Source: Salminus brasiliensis (lineage: Eukaryota > Chordata > Actinopteri > Characiformes > Bryconidae). Taken from it: a stretch of DNA of 64,000 nt. The DNA is taken from NCBI RefSeq assembly GCF_030463535.1, contig NC_132879.1, forward strand, positions 40,020,597 through 40,084,596, given 5' to 3'. Below, piece after piece: positions 13,150-24,868 of this stretch (positions are counted from its first letter, which is position 1; each line of letters starts with the position of its first letter). Under the pieces are notes generated by a model. That model was not told where the DNA came from and searched no databases. It worked only from the letters and a program-made list of their open reading frames with translations. Position numbers and translations under genes: made by a program.

Positions 13150-14125
13150 ATACAGTGACATTTTTCAAGCAGAAACATTTTAAGCCTTTTTTTGTTTACT
13201 TTTGGCCAGTATAGCTTCTGAAATTAAAAAACTCACTCAGAATATTTCATTTCTATTTCATAGATCAAACAGAAAATGATGTACAATACAGAAATGTACC
13301 TTCATTTATACACTCTGTATGTGGTTGGGGCTCCTTTCCCATGAATACTGCATTGACATGGCATTGTATGGAGGCTTGGATCAGCTTGTGGCACTGTTAA
13401 GATGTTACTGAAACCCAGGTTGCTCTGACTGTGGCCTTTAGCTTGTTTGTATTTCTGGATCAGGTGTTTCTCATCTTTCTCTTGACAATATCTCATAAAA
13501 TCTCCATGGGGTTCCGGTTCAGACAGTTATCTGGCCAATCAAGCAAAGTAATATCATGGTCAGCAAATCATTTGGTTTTGTGGACAGGTGTCAAGTCCTT
13601 CTGGAAAAGGAAATCGCCATCACCATAAAGCTTGTTAGCAGATGGAAGAATGAAGTGCTCTAGAATGAATCTTGCGGTAGGCTACAATGTTGACTTTGGC
13701 TTCATCTCAACTCCTCTGCTGTTGTTGGTCCACTTTGTTTTGATACCCAGACTCATTACAGACTGTAGAAACTTCACACTGGACTTCAGACATCTTGGAT
13801 TCTGTGCCTCTTCACTCTTCCTCCAGACTCTAGGACCCTGATTTCACAAATGAAATGCAAAATTTACTTTCATCTAAAAAAGGGGGATTTTGGAACACTG
13901 AGCAACAGTCCAGTTCTCTTTCTCCTTAGCCCAGGAAAGAAGCTTCTGGTTCAGAACTGGCCTGATATTAGGAATGCAGCAGTTGTAGCTCCTTTGCTGG
14001 ATCTGTGTGTTGTGGCTGATGCACTGACACCAGCCTCAGTCTAAGCTTGAGTCGACTTTTCTTAAAAATCCTCTCACGGCTATGGCCATCTCTTTTGTTT
14101 GTTGCACCACATTTCCCCTTCCAGG
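13150..14125 (-). pseudogene. Tc1-like transposase relic
   Basis: The complement encodes scattered pieces of a fish Tc1 DDE transposase: the C-terminal AKGAPTTY-like end at about 13310-13345, and segments around CTCCATGGGGTTCCGG (the complement of the conserved PNPMEN-like motif) and ACCATAAAGCTTGTTAGCAG. Many stops and frameshifts; terminal inverted repeats not found. The family match is to a repeat I know from fish genomes. Confidence 0.8.
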
Positions 14126-15114
14126 CAATGAAATAAGAGATTTACTGCATATACATTCTAGTTATCTAGTTATTCTAGATGTTTATATTGGAGCTGTAAG
14201 CCATACTGACCACAAGTAAAACAAATTTCAACTGAAATGTCACTTCACATGTAGTGAATATAAAATATGTGACAGTTTACCTTTAAATTCAATTAAATCA
14301 ATTAAATTCTGAACAAAAATGAACTTTATAACGCCATGACTATGCACACAGTCATTAGCATTAACCCATATGATCAGTTTCATAGTATTACAGGAATTAT
14401 AAGATTTAATGTATCTAGAGATTTGTGTCTGTGCACACAGTTGACATGCATGCATTGACTTTTTTTTGTATGTAAAAATGATTCCACATGTCGTGTTTAG
14501 GTTAGCTCAGATATGAGGTACTTTTAGTTCATGCCCCCACCTTTAAAAAATGTGTGCATGTGTCAACTTTACAATGTCAAGGTGAATGACGTTTATGACG
14601 CCTAGTGTCCCCAATTGTCCTAACACTAACCTTTAAAGCCCTGCTAGGACAAGCACAAGAGGATGTCAGGTTCTAGCATGAGAACACAAGCTACTTTTAG
14701 ATTTCATTGTAATGTACTTTAATGAGCATCTGGGGCAATGTGCCAATGTGATCCTATTATGCAAATCTAACATGACTCTAACATGTCCTAATGCAGTAAG
14801 TTACAGCTTACCTGAACAGTCAGTGAAGAAACAGTAAGTATCAGGGGCTTGCTAATTACACACCAGCATGTGTCAGCAACATTGTCCTAACGCCATTACG
14901 GTAAACCCAACAAGTCGCAAGAGTTTTGAGCTCTGTCTGAACGGACGCAGAGTTCTCTCCAGAGTGCGCCGGCTCTCAGGATTTGGATCTATTGTTGTTC
15001 CAAGATCAGTGGACTTAATCCTCTACCTCGTTACGCAGTCGGGGGACAGCGAAGCCTTCTAGCGCCTGTGGACGTGCCTACACTGGTGAAAGACTTAAGC
15101 CAGTGCTGAAGGCT

Positions 15115-15168
<54 letters not shown>

Positions 15169-16960
15169 GATCACCATGACTACCAGCAAACGAACGCCTG
15201 TGAAAGGCAAAAGCACTTTTTACAGCCTCACAAGTGCCTTTGCCCCATATGAGAGACGAAGAATTTGTGGAACAACTCAGAAAGGGTTGTTTTAGGTCAA
15301 TATGATCAATAGCTGTTCCTAGACGTCTATTGAGACATAACTGCCAAGTTTCTCATCTTCATGTGTTTTTCTACATTCTGAATCAAGTACTGACCAAGCT
15401 ACCAAACGCTGCTGGCATTAGCCATGCCTTAATATTTCAAAATAAAGGCGCTGTTAAAAGACAGTGATTGATTCTCTTTAACAAACCCAACTAACAAACC
15501 AAAATTCATAACCTCTAATCAACATCATGTGGATTATGTCAATTATTTCGATTGGTGTTGTCATGTGACTCCGCCCCATCCAATCTGCAACATGGAAGCA
15601 ACATGGAGGAGAACTCAAACACAATATAACACATATTTCTCGAGTGTTATAAATGCAGTAAAAAGTATCCAACATCACCTGGACTCTCTGCTCTTGCAAA
15701 GTGCAATGAAAACAACAAATATACGTTTGAAATATCAGTAATTTCTGTCTCTCATTTTTGCATCCCTAGTATCAAGCCCTGCCAATGAACTCGATTTGTT
15801 TTAACTGTTCTACTATGATTTGCAGAACATTCAAGGTCAGTGTCAGAAGTACATCCAGAAGCAGTTACATGAAGGAGTAATTCTTTCAGGCGGTTAAATG
15901 GTTCAGTGCTCTTCTGGCGTGTACATGGGCAAGAAAAAATAAATGGCTATGACCTTGATTGTTAATTAGAGGCCTTGTCAGAGTGGAAAGCCGGGGCAGT
16001 GAGGCTGACCTGAGCTAACACTGGCAGCACATGGCTCCAGTCTCAAAAGCGTGAAGTACTTTAAAATTATGCATTCTTTAGGAAACTGACACTGCCACGG
16101 ATAGCGAGGCCAGCCAAGCATGAGAACAAAAGGTGGGTCCTTGGCTGCACAGAAAAATGATACCGTTTCATAAAACAAATATAGTCGAAACATTTGTTCT
16201 CTTGCTGATCAGTTTTAAGGCCTTTGGAATAAGGCACTTATTTCTATATCCAAAAAGGGTTCTATATTTACATTGTCAGTCAAAAGGAGTTGCTCAGATG
16301 TTTATACAATGAAACTATTTTGGGTGGGTTTATCGCTCCGTTTTTGGAGGATAGCCACAAAATATAATTTGATATGCCAACAAGCTGATGCATATGCCAA
16401 GGCACTCATCACTTGCGTAAATCGCTCCTCATTACAGAGATAGAGCCCTATATTCTGCTCCAAGTGCACAGAGTTGTCCAATGGCATTACATTAGCAGCA
16501 GTTCTAAAAATGTTGTGGGTTGGATGCAATTCTTTCGCTTCCCGGCACTGGTAGCATTGTGAGACAAGAGGAGTCCTGACTAGTGGGTAGGAATTACAAA
16601 TGTATAGAGCCCTGCTGGTGATGTCCCACATAAATAAAATTACATTGTGGCCATAGTTTGGCCATGAAGGTATGGGCCCAAGATCCTAAGTTGTTGCCAC
16701 CACCTAGTAAGACCAGATCATGTTCCCAGACCTTACTAAGTTACTTGGTAACTTTTTTTACATTGCCAGCTTTTTTACATTGCCAGTTTTTTTTCTTTAC
16801 TCTGTAGATTTCAAAGATGTGGGTTTTTAAGTGCCAGCATAATAGTAACAAGACAATAGGTCAAATAGTGCATTTGTACATGTCAAAATGTGTCTAGTCT
16901 CAGTTTTTCATCAATAGAATCTATGTTTGCTGTTTGTTAATACGAGGACCAGAGTTGTAC
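14126..16960. other. Gene-free stretch with an AC microsatellite
   Basis: Contains (AC)26 at 15115-15166. The part just before it (about 14870-15070) is richer in CpG than its surroundings but shows no splice sites or known peptide. Nothing else recognised. Confidence 0.5.
15115..15166. repeat. (AC)n microsatellite
   Basis: About 26 uninterrupted AC units. It accounts for a minus-strand open frame made of alternating Cys-Val. Confidence 0.97.
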
Positions 16961-17603
16961 TTATTGGTGCAATGACTAACTGACTTAGTCGACTACAATC
17001 GACGACCAAATTAGTTGGCAACTACTTTAATCACTGATGATGTCATCACACTAATTGGAATGGATCAGATGCACATGAACCACTGATTAATCACCAAACT
17101 TAACATTTTGGAATACATACTTTTTGCAAAAATAATTCCCTTGTTCAAGTGGAGAGCAGAGTTTTATTAGTGTGAGGTATGGTGAGGTCTCATGTGGACA
17201 CAAATAAAAGTCACTAATACATATGTTGCAGTACATCTCATTGTCTCCCTTTTTTCCTTTTTGCTGATCACAAAAAATATGGAAAACTGATTACGGGGAA
17301 ATTGATTTCGTTTTGTTACATTTTTTGGCTCCTATTTTGCACATTATCATTTAAAATTTTGCCAGAAGAGGAAAAAGATCATTTTATAAATATTTTCTAT
17401 TAATAGGAAAGTTCAGTGACTAACCACTGAATACGTTATTTTATTGTCTTCATTGTTAGTTAGCAAATGCATAAAACAACTTTCAGCTAAATATAAAAGC
17501 TCATACATAAGATATGTAAAAGTTACTTGGTAAGTGAGCGTTTCATAATGTTTCAAAATCAATAGATTATTTGACTATTAAAATAGATGTTTGTTGCAGC
17601 CCT
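16961..17603. mobile_element. Non-autonomous hAT-like MITE with 8-bp target duplication
   Basis: The right end is the complement of TAGGGCTGCAACAAACATCT, the start shared by a very common fish hAT-type repeat. The left end, TTATTGGTGCAATGACTAAC, is a degenerate inverted version. The flanks AGTTGTAC (16953-16960) and AGTTGTAA (17604-17611) form an 8-bp target duplication with one mismatch, as expected for hAT elements. About 640 bp, no transposase. Confidence 0.6.
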
Positions 17604-19489
17604 AGTTGTAATAGTGGAAACCCTTATGAGTCTGCAAAACAAAAAAAATAGTAAGAAACACAAGTTGTTAGGATTGGTAAAAAAATCAATGAATTTTGTG
17701 ATAGACTGTCAGTGTATATCCAACTTAACAGTACATAAATTCAAAATCAGCAAACAGTAATTATTTGTCTATAATTGTATATCTGAACAGTGGCCAAATG
17801 GGTTCCTGCAAGCCTGAACTGCAGCGAGTTTGGGAGGAAATAGGGTGCAGTCTTCAAAAGGTCTTTAAAGGGTTCAAAAGAATTCACTGATTCTTAGAAC
17901 CATCAAGCATTTCCTAAAGATCATAAACAGCTCCCAGCGGTGAGTGACTACACTCAGTAAGCACATGACCATTAAACGGTAGGCTTAATAAGCAAGTCAG
18001 ATAGTCAGTAGACTTTGTTCACCATGTCTGTATACTTTTCAATCTATGATTAAACAGTGTAAACAGAAGGAGGATAAAACTTAATATTGCAGCCAATCTT
18101 TAGAAAAACTAAACTAAAGTAGAGAAAGTGCGAGGTTACAAACCAGAGAACAGACCAGAGCTCTCCACTTCCTTAACAGCTGCTGGTTTAAGCCACTCAA
18201 AGCCTATAAAGCCATTTTTAATTAAGAGATATCAACTAATCCACATTTCTCATTTCCAATGGCTATATAAATAACCCAGCAAATAAATGCCCTACCCAGT
18301 ATAGTCTCATGTACACATGTACTGTACACAGAAGTTCATGTTCTAACGCATTTGACAAAATCTTATCAGGATACACATTAGATACTAGTCACATGAAATG
18401 ACAAGGTGTAAACAGATGCTTCTTCACTGCTGTACTTCAACCATTTAAGGGAGTGAAAAAGGAAAGCTGGTGAGCAAAATACATGTGGACAGGCAGTGGT
18501 CAACAACACTGCTGCTCATACACAAAAGCACAAAGGACGCTTATTAAAGGGAATAAGAAAAGGGTGGTAGTTTAGCCACATTGGGCAAATACTTCCTTTA
18601 GTACTTTCATTTGAACAGTTCAACTGTATTGATTAATAAAATCATCTGGAGGGACATGGTCTTTTTTTTGCATAGAAACGGGAGAATAATGGCAGAACCG
18701 CCTGGAAGCATTTTCTTTTGGATAGAATTCTTCGACAAATCCCAAGGATAAATAATTTGTGACTTCAGTGTATGGAGCTACTGCAGTCTGGTTTACAGCT
18801 ATGACGAATACAAACATCTGCATGGTGACAGTCTTATTTTAATCTATCCTGCCCAGTCTTCATATGTCCTAAACTACCAGACGATTTGTTTGGGTGTGGT
18901 GACAAAGAATAAACTCTGCATCTGGGTGAACAATGGACACTGATTCACCTTACCTTGAACCTACATGCCAGTTTGTAGATGTCAAGTCCCACTGTAAAAG
19001 TGGGCCATCATTGGAGCATCATCTTATTGGTGCACTGAAACCAGTACATGCTCTATGGCCCACCAAACGATTGGAAGAATAGCCAATCATATGTTAAAGC
19101 AAACCAGACAAACAAGGTAGAGACAATGACAAAGAGTTGAACAAGCAATAACTGTTGTGCAGCAGAAACAAACGTGTATGGTAACCAGTTTCGTTAACTG
19201 AAAAGAACAATCCTATTGTGGTATTTATTTTATGGGACACTTAAAGTAGTCAATCAGTCATAATAATTTTGGTGTTTAAAGTCTGTTGGTTTTTGTTTTG
19301 CTAATGTATGGCATGGTGCCATCTACAGAAATGGGCAAAGGAGAGACAAAATTATTATACCTTAATTTAGGTATGCAGTAGGCAAAATGCAAATTGGTAA
19401 AGTATAAGCATCCTTAGCTACGTTAGCCTCATAGTTCAATTATAAAGCAAAAGAAGCCACACATCCAAAAGATATATGACAAGTACAGT
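17604..19489. other. Gene-free stretch, nothing recognised
   Basis: AT-rich, with no coding, RNA gene or repeat pattern I can support. Confidence 0.45.
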
Positions 19490-19800
19490 ATAGCACTAAT
19501 GTACCACCCCACCTCTTCCCCAACTCATCCAAAAAGTGTTAAATGGAGCAACATCATTCCAGAGAACACAATTCCACTGTTCCACAACTCAATGCTGAAG
19601 GATGCTTTTTACCCCTCTAGCCCACACCTGGGATTATGCAAGGTGCCAAAAGGTTCATGTTTATCTACTCCAGAATGTCCTATTCTACTGGAAAAACTCA
19701 GGGACTTTACAGGGACTATACAAGCTGTGTGTGCTATAGCACATCTATGTCAGCAATGGACGTAACTTAAAGTAGCTGAACGCATTCATTAGAAGGTTAT
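19490..19800 (+). mobile_element. Tail of a non-autonomous Tc1/mariner-type repeat
   Basis: Matches, from memory, the 3' part of a high-copy fish repeat: AAATGGAGCAACATCATTCC, CCACAACTCAATGCTG, GTTCATGTTTATCTACTCC, then AAAGTAGCTGAACGCATTC and ATTAGAAGG. The expected terminal inverted repeat after ATTAGAAGG is missing, so the end is truncated or diverged. Non-coding. Confidence 0.65.
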
Positions 19801-21969
19801 GACTGATTGGTGTAGATCATGGCTCTCACTAAGAAGGGATGAGCAGTCCTAGACTGGCTTTCTCTCAGATACCAGAAGCTTGCTGTTCCGCTCTGTGGCT
19901 GGAGTATCTCTGCTAGTTAGAGCAGTGTGACAGAAAGCCCTTCGGGAGCTGGAAGGCAAAGGTGTGAAATGAGCCTTTATACTGAAGACATGATCCAATT
20001 TTCATGACCACGTTGCTGTGTGCAGGCCTACCCACAGAGGAGAGATAAAGAGGATTCTGCACCCCCTCAACTCTCTACCGGTGGCCTCATACAACCAGAT
20101 TACACTGAATGCACATGTACACAGCATGAAACACACCATTACATTTCGGTCTGTGTGAGCTCCAGAGGGGTAGAGGACACATGCACTACAGTGCTTCCAC
20201 CTATGCTGCTCAGTGAGAGACTAAATGGAACCTTCCATGTTGTGCTGTGATATTTTCTCACTGCAGCACTGCAGCCATGTGACTGACCAACGCCCAACAG
20301 AGAGAGAGAGAGTAAAAAATATCTAACAGTGCTAACTGCTGCTCTACACAGTAATTATGTCATAAGATAATATGAGAATAAGCAAATAAGAACACAACCA
20401 AAGTATTAAAGCACTTTCAATAAAGCTCTAAACGGTGAGGTCTTTGCCTTTATTTATTTTTTCTTACACACTTACACAATAGAAAACACTGTTCGGTTAG
20501 AATAGTTATAGATTGTTCTTTTCTATAACTGTAAAACAATACTATTAACATTAAACTCACCAGTAACAAAAAAGAAGTTCTTTTACTTTGGTGCTATAAA
20601 GCATTATAAAAAGCTCCTCAATAAAAGATACGTAGGGGCTTCAAGTGGCTCAGCGCTCTGCTTAACCTACACTTGAATGGGTGGAACTATAGGTAGGTTG
20701 TGACATCACTAAACATGGCTGATTTTATAGCTTAGTTTCCATATTTCAAATGCATGGAGTGAACAATATGTTTTGAACATACTGTTTACATTCTACATCA
20801 AACTCCTCTTTGTGTAAAAAAGATAAAGCTGTGAATTTATAGGCTATTTAAACCTCTATCAGGTCTATCAGGGGCAGCTGGTGCAAGTGTGTTGTCAGTG
20901 GTTTAAGTACACTGTTACAAATGGCCCCTGGCCAAAGGTATTTATCTAGTATGGGGTATCTAGTAAGGTCTGGAACATCATGACGTCTAACTTGCATTAT
21001 GATTTAGTGAAATAACCTGTATATTGAAGTAGCCTAGTAGTTATATAAAAAGTCTGCGTAGTCAACAAGTGTATGTCAAATCAAATTACAAGTTCAATCA
21101 CAATTTATTATATTTCAACAATAGTTATTGCCAGTTTTCACACTGAACAGGACAAATTATTAATAAATACTCTCAATTAATGTTCTTTCATTTCAAGTAA
21201 ATTTTAAAAAAGGAGGATGCTTTAAAAATAAGTGTGATTAATAACTTAATTTTGACACTGCTGCTTTGAACTGCTGATTGGATAATGCAACAGCTCACTG
21301 AATCTGACCGAGACCTGGGACTCACCACTGTCTCAGCAGAGCATTTGAGACATACTGGTTTAGAACTGCCTGTGGGTAGAAGAAAGGTGCGAGTCTGGCC
21401 TATCTTTTTCATTCGGTTTCCGCACTCCATGTTTCTCTTTTTTGGAACACGCCATGTGAATTAACTTTCCTCTGACTCACTTTCTTGAGCACATATTTGA
21501 TTGGCACAGTCACTTGTGATATTTACAACGCATGTGATTGGTGTAAGAGTTTCCTGGACCATAAAACTATATTGTGAAGGCAAAGAAATGAAGCTGGGGA
21601 AAAAAAAAACAGTCCTCCAATATTAAATATTTTTCATTCGTTTATTGGTTACAGGTCTAGGTTCGGATAAGACAGGGTCAGGGTCGGGAACATGTCTGGA
21701 AGGAACAGTACGTTGTCAAAAAAACATTTAAAACTATTTGCACATGGGGTTTTATCTGTTTGCTTGCTGCCTGTTTTCTTACCAACAGAAGTCCAAAGGA
21801 CAAAGGAAGGGCAACAGGGCATAAAAAGACACACTGTGTTTCCACTGGCACTCCCTAAGGGCAGCAGTCCAAAGAACCCACTGTATATGATACTAATGTT
21901 ACAAAAAAAAGCCTGACGTGCAATTAAAGGTTTACCACCTGTAACAACAATGCTTTTCAATCCTAATGG
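19801..21969. other. Gene-free stretch, nothing recognised
   Basis: No supported gene. An (AG)n run near 20300 and A-rich runs are the only simple features. Confidence 0.45.
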
Positions 21970-22523
21970 CAGTGGCATGCAAACACTCCATGTAAAACTT
22001 TTTGTTACTGTGAATAGTTAAGTGACCAAAAGATAAACGCCATTAAGTGCTCAATATGTTAATCAATATTAGTAAATGGAATACCATGCAAAAGTGAAGA
22101 ATTCTCATGGAAAGAAATCTCCAACCCTTAACCACAGGGATGGACTGATCATGCTTGTGTTGCAGACAGGGAACATTTTACTAGGCATCAAGCGCAATAT
22201 AGAATCTCATAGAACTATTTTTTGCAGGGAAGGGTAAAAGGGGTGAACGGGTAAAAATCCCTCAAACAAAGTAGAGGCTCTTAGCCAACTCTGGTTAAAA
22301 AAAAAAAAAAAAAAAGCATTTTAATTTACTAAATACATACCATGCAGGGTGCCCTAATTTGGCTTCATGCCCTTTCTATTTTTCTATGCTAGCAAGATCT
22401 CTTGCTTAAAACAAATATGTAATTTAACTGTTTGCCTTTTTGGGAATCAGGTTATCTTTAACTCGTTTAGCCATTCACAAAACCCATTTCAACCAGAGGT
22501 GTCCAAACTTTAGCATGGCACTG
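21970..22523 (+). mobile_element. Internally deleted Tc1-like element (MITE-like)
   Basis: The ends are imperfect inverted repeats: CAGTGGCATGCAAACACTCC at 21970 and GTCCAAACTTTAGCATGGCA..CTG ending at 22523, followed by TA. Within the element, fragments of the ancestral transposase region remain (ATCATGCTTGTGTTGCAGAC at about 22148; AAAATCCCTCAAACAA at about 22253), then ACCATGCAGGGTGCCC near the 3' end. Most of the roughly 1.6-kb parent is deleted. A poly(A) run of about 19 nt (about 22297-22315) sits inside. Confidence 0.75.
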
Positions 22524-23079
22524 TACACCTCAAGCATTGTAATACATTATTCAACGAGCCTGGTTCAAATAATATGTTCAGAGTGTTTTGCCAGCACTGC
22601 ATTATCTTGCAGTCAGTACATAAGCACAAGTAATAAGCAGATGGCTTGGGTATATAGGTTTGACATGGCTTGACATGAGCTGCACAGCTTAGTTCAACAA
22701 ATGCAAATTTGTCATTGCTCTGGTCAAATCTAATTAGGTGACATGAGTGACATATGAGTAACATACAGGCAGTAATAAAAAGGAAAACTCTTTGGAAGCT
22801 GTACTGATACTTTTTACTGCACGAGTCCGACAAAGAAAACAAAAAACAACATTCCATTTCATTTTCCCCACAGCAAATTCCCAGAATGTCTTTTAACTGG
22901 CTAAAGCCGAGGCCTCTTAACCTCCTGTTAGTGATCATGACTGACTACAGCTGGTACATGGAAAGGGTTCTTTTGACAGCACCCATTGGACTGACCTCTA
23001 CACTTTACAGTGGGAGCTCATAATCAGGATCTGAGAATGATGGTAACAGAATGGAATGTTTCATGAAAGCTATCTTGTA

Positions 23080-23720
23080 AACTTGTAACTTGTAACATAA
23101 TTTGTCACAAATGTAAGTACAAGTTATTGGGAGGTGTAGTCTCTTTGCCAAGGTCCGCTGAGAGAAAACTGGTTCGGATGGTTAGGAACCACTCAATAAC
23201 CACCAAGGCCTTTTCATTGCCGTAGATGGCTGACCAGATGACCACACAGACACAGAAAAAGACTTCTGGAGAAATGTTGTATGATCACATGAGACAAAGG
23301 TGGTGGTAGCAACTGAGGCTGTTCTGCCGCCAGTGGAACTGGTATATTAAACAAAGTGAATGGAATAATGAAGAATGTGGACTACCTCTGCAGTATAATC
23401 TCAAACCATTACACAGACAGTTAAAACTTGGACACAACTGGGTGTTTCAACAAAACAATTACCCAAAACATCAAAAGTGGTTGTGAATGAGATAAAGCAA
23501 ACCAAAACTGAGGTTTCAGAACGGCCCTCCTAAGTCCTGACCTCAAAAATGTGGAATGTGCTTAAAAGTCAGGTCTTTGTAAGGTAACACAACATTTGTC
23601 AGGTAACACAACACACCAACACATTCATTTGAACCCTACCAATTCTGGCAGAAGTGGTCAAATATCTAACTAGAATATTACCAGAAGCTTGTTATAGGCT
23701 ACCAAAAACAACAGGACAGA
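23080..23720 (+). pseudogene. Tc1-like transposase relic
   Basis: Remnants of a DDE transposase on the + strand: GGCTGTTCTGCCGCCAGTGG then AATGGAATAATGAAG, ACACAACTGGGTGTTTCAAC (the NWVFQQ-like segment before the second Asp), and CCTCCTAAGTCCTGACCTCA (SPDL). Numerous frameshifts; ends not visible. Confidence 0.75.
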
Positions 23721-24773
23721 AATTACAAAAATGTAGCTAACAGTAGCCAAACAAAGAGAATTTCATCAGGTCACTCGCATCAGAATGGCTTATCCTAGAT
23801 CAAATGGATCTGACAGAAGCCTAAATGTTCTCTCACTCTCTTACTCCCACTGGTGGGCCCCTTTTAACATTTTCATTTTGTTCAACACAAACCCAACAGG
23901 AAGTAGAAAGAAAGGACTGTGCTCTCTCACCATCACCTACAGAAAGGCCAGCAGTGCTAAAAATAGAAAACAATAAAGATCATTATATGACACCAAAGAT
24001 AAGAATAGAGGAAACTCCCTGAATAGGACCACATCTGGTCTGGCCATTTCTTTCCAAGGCTGCAGCCAATCCTAGTTTCTGCTGCCATGTAAAACCCAAC
24101 AGAATCAATGGCGTCCATGGAGATGGTCGTAAAACAATACCTCCAGTAGAACAATCTGTGTTAACACTGTTAGGGATACTACAGAAATTACATGCAGACT
24201 ACTGGTATAAAGTTAAAACATATAAAACAACTAAAAACTACAAAATAATGTACATTTAAAAAAGATTTTAAGGAGTAAGTTCTTAGTTAATCACATTACA
24301 TTTCTGTATGCATCAATATGCTTCAATTGCCATGGATCTAAAAAATGGCCGATGCACTGACAGCGAACACTAATGCATGGCAATGCATTAACATTACGGT
24401 CATCCATTTAAAAGTTTCACCAGAATTGTATTTTTGACAGAGCACAGGCTGGCATACCCATGCAATAGCTAATAGGAGACGATGTGGGGCAACAGGAAGA
24501 AAACAATCATGGTTGTCAGAAGGTCTTACAGTTGTTGTTTATGAGATTTCATCTTTGAATGAGTTTCCTGATCCTTAACAAACCAGCAATGCATATACAT
24601 CCATTTTTATGCATGCCAAAAGTGACATAGGGTGATACAGCAATGTGTGCCGAGCTTTAATCCTCAATGAGTTCTAGCTCTAATCATCTAGTCACAGAAA
24701 AGCTTTTTTTTTTTAGCCATGGAGGTGAGCAGGAACTTGAGTATTACTCAGAAATAACATTTTATGTAATGAG

Positions 24774-24868
<95 letters not shown>

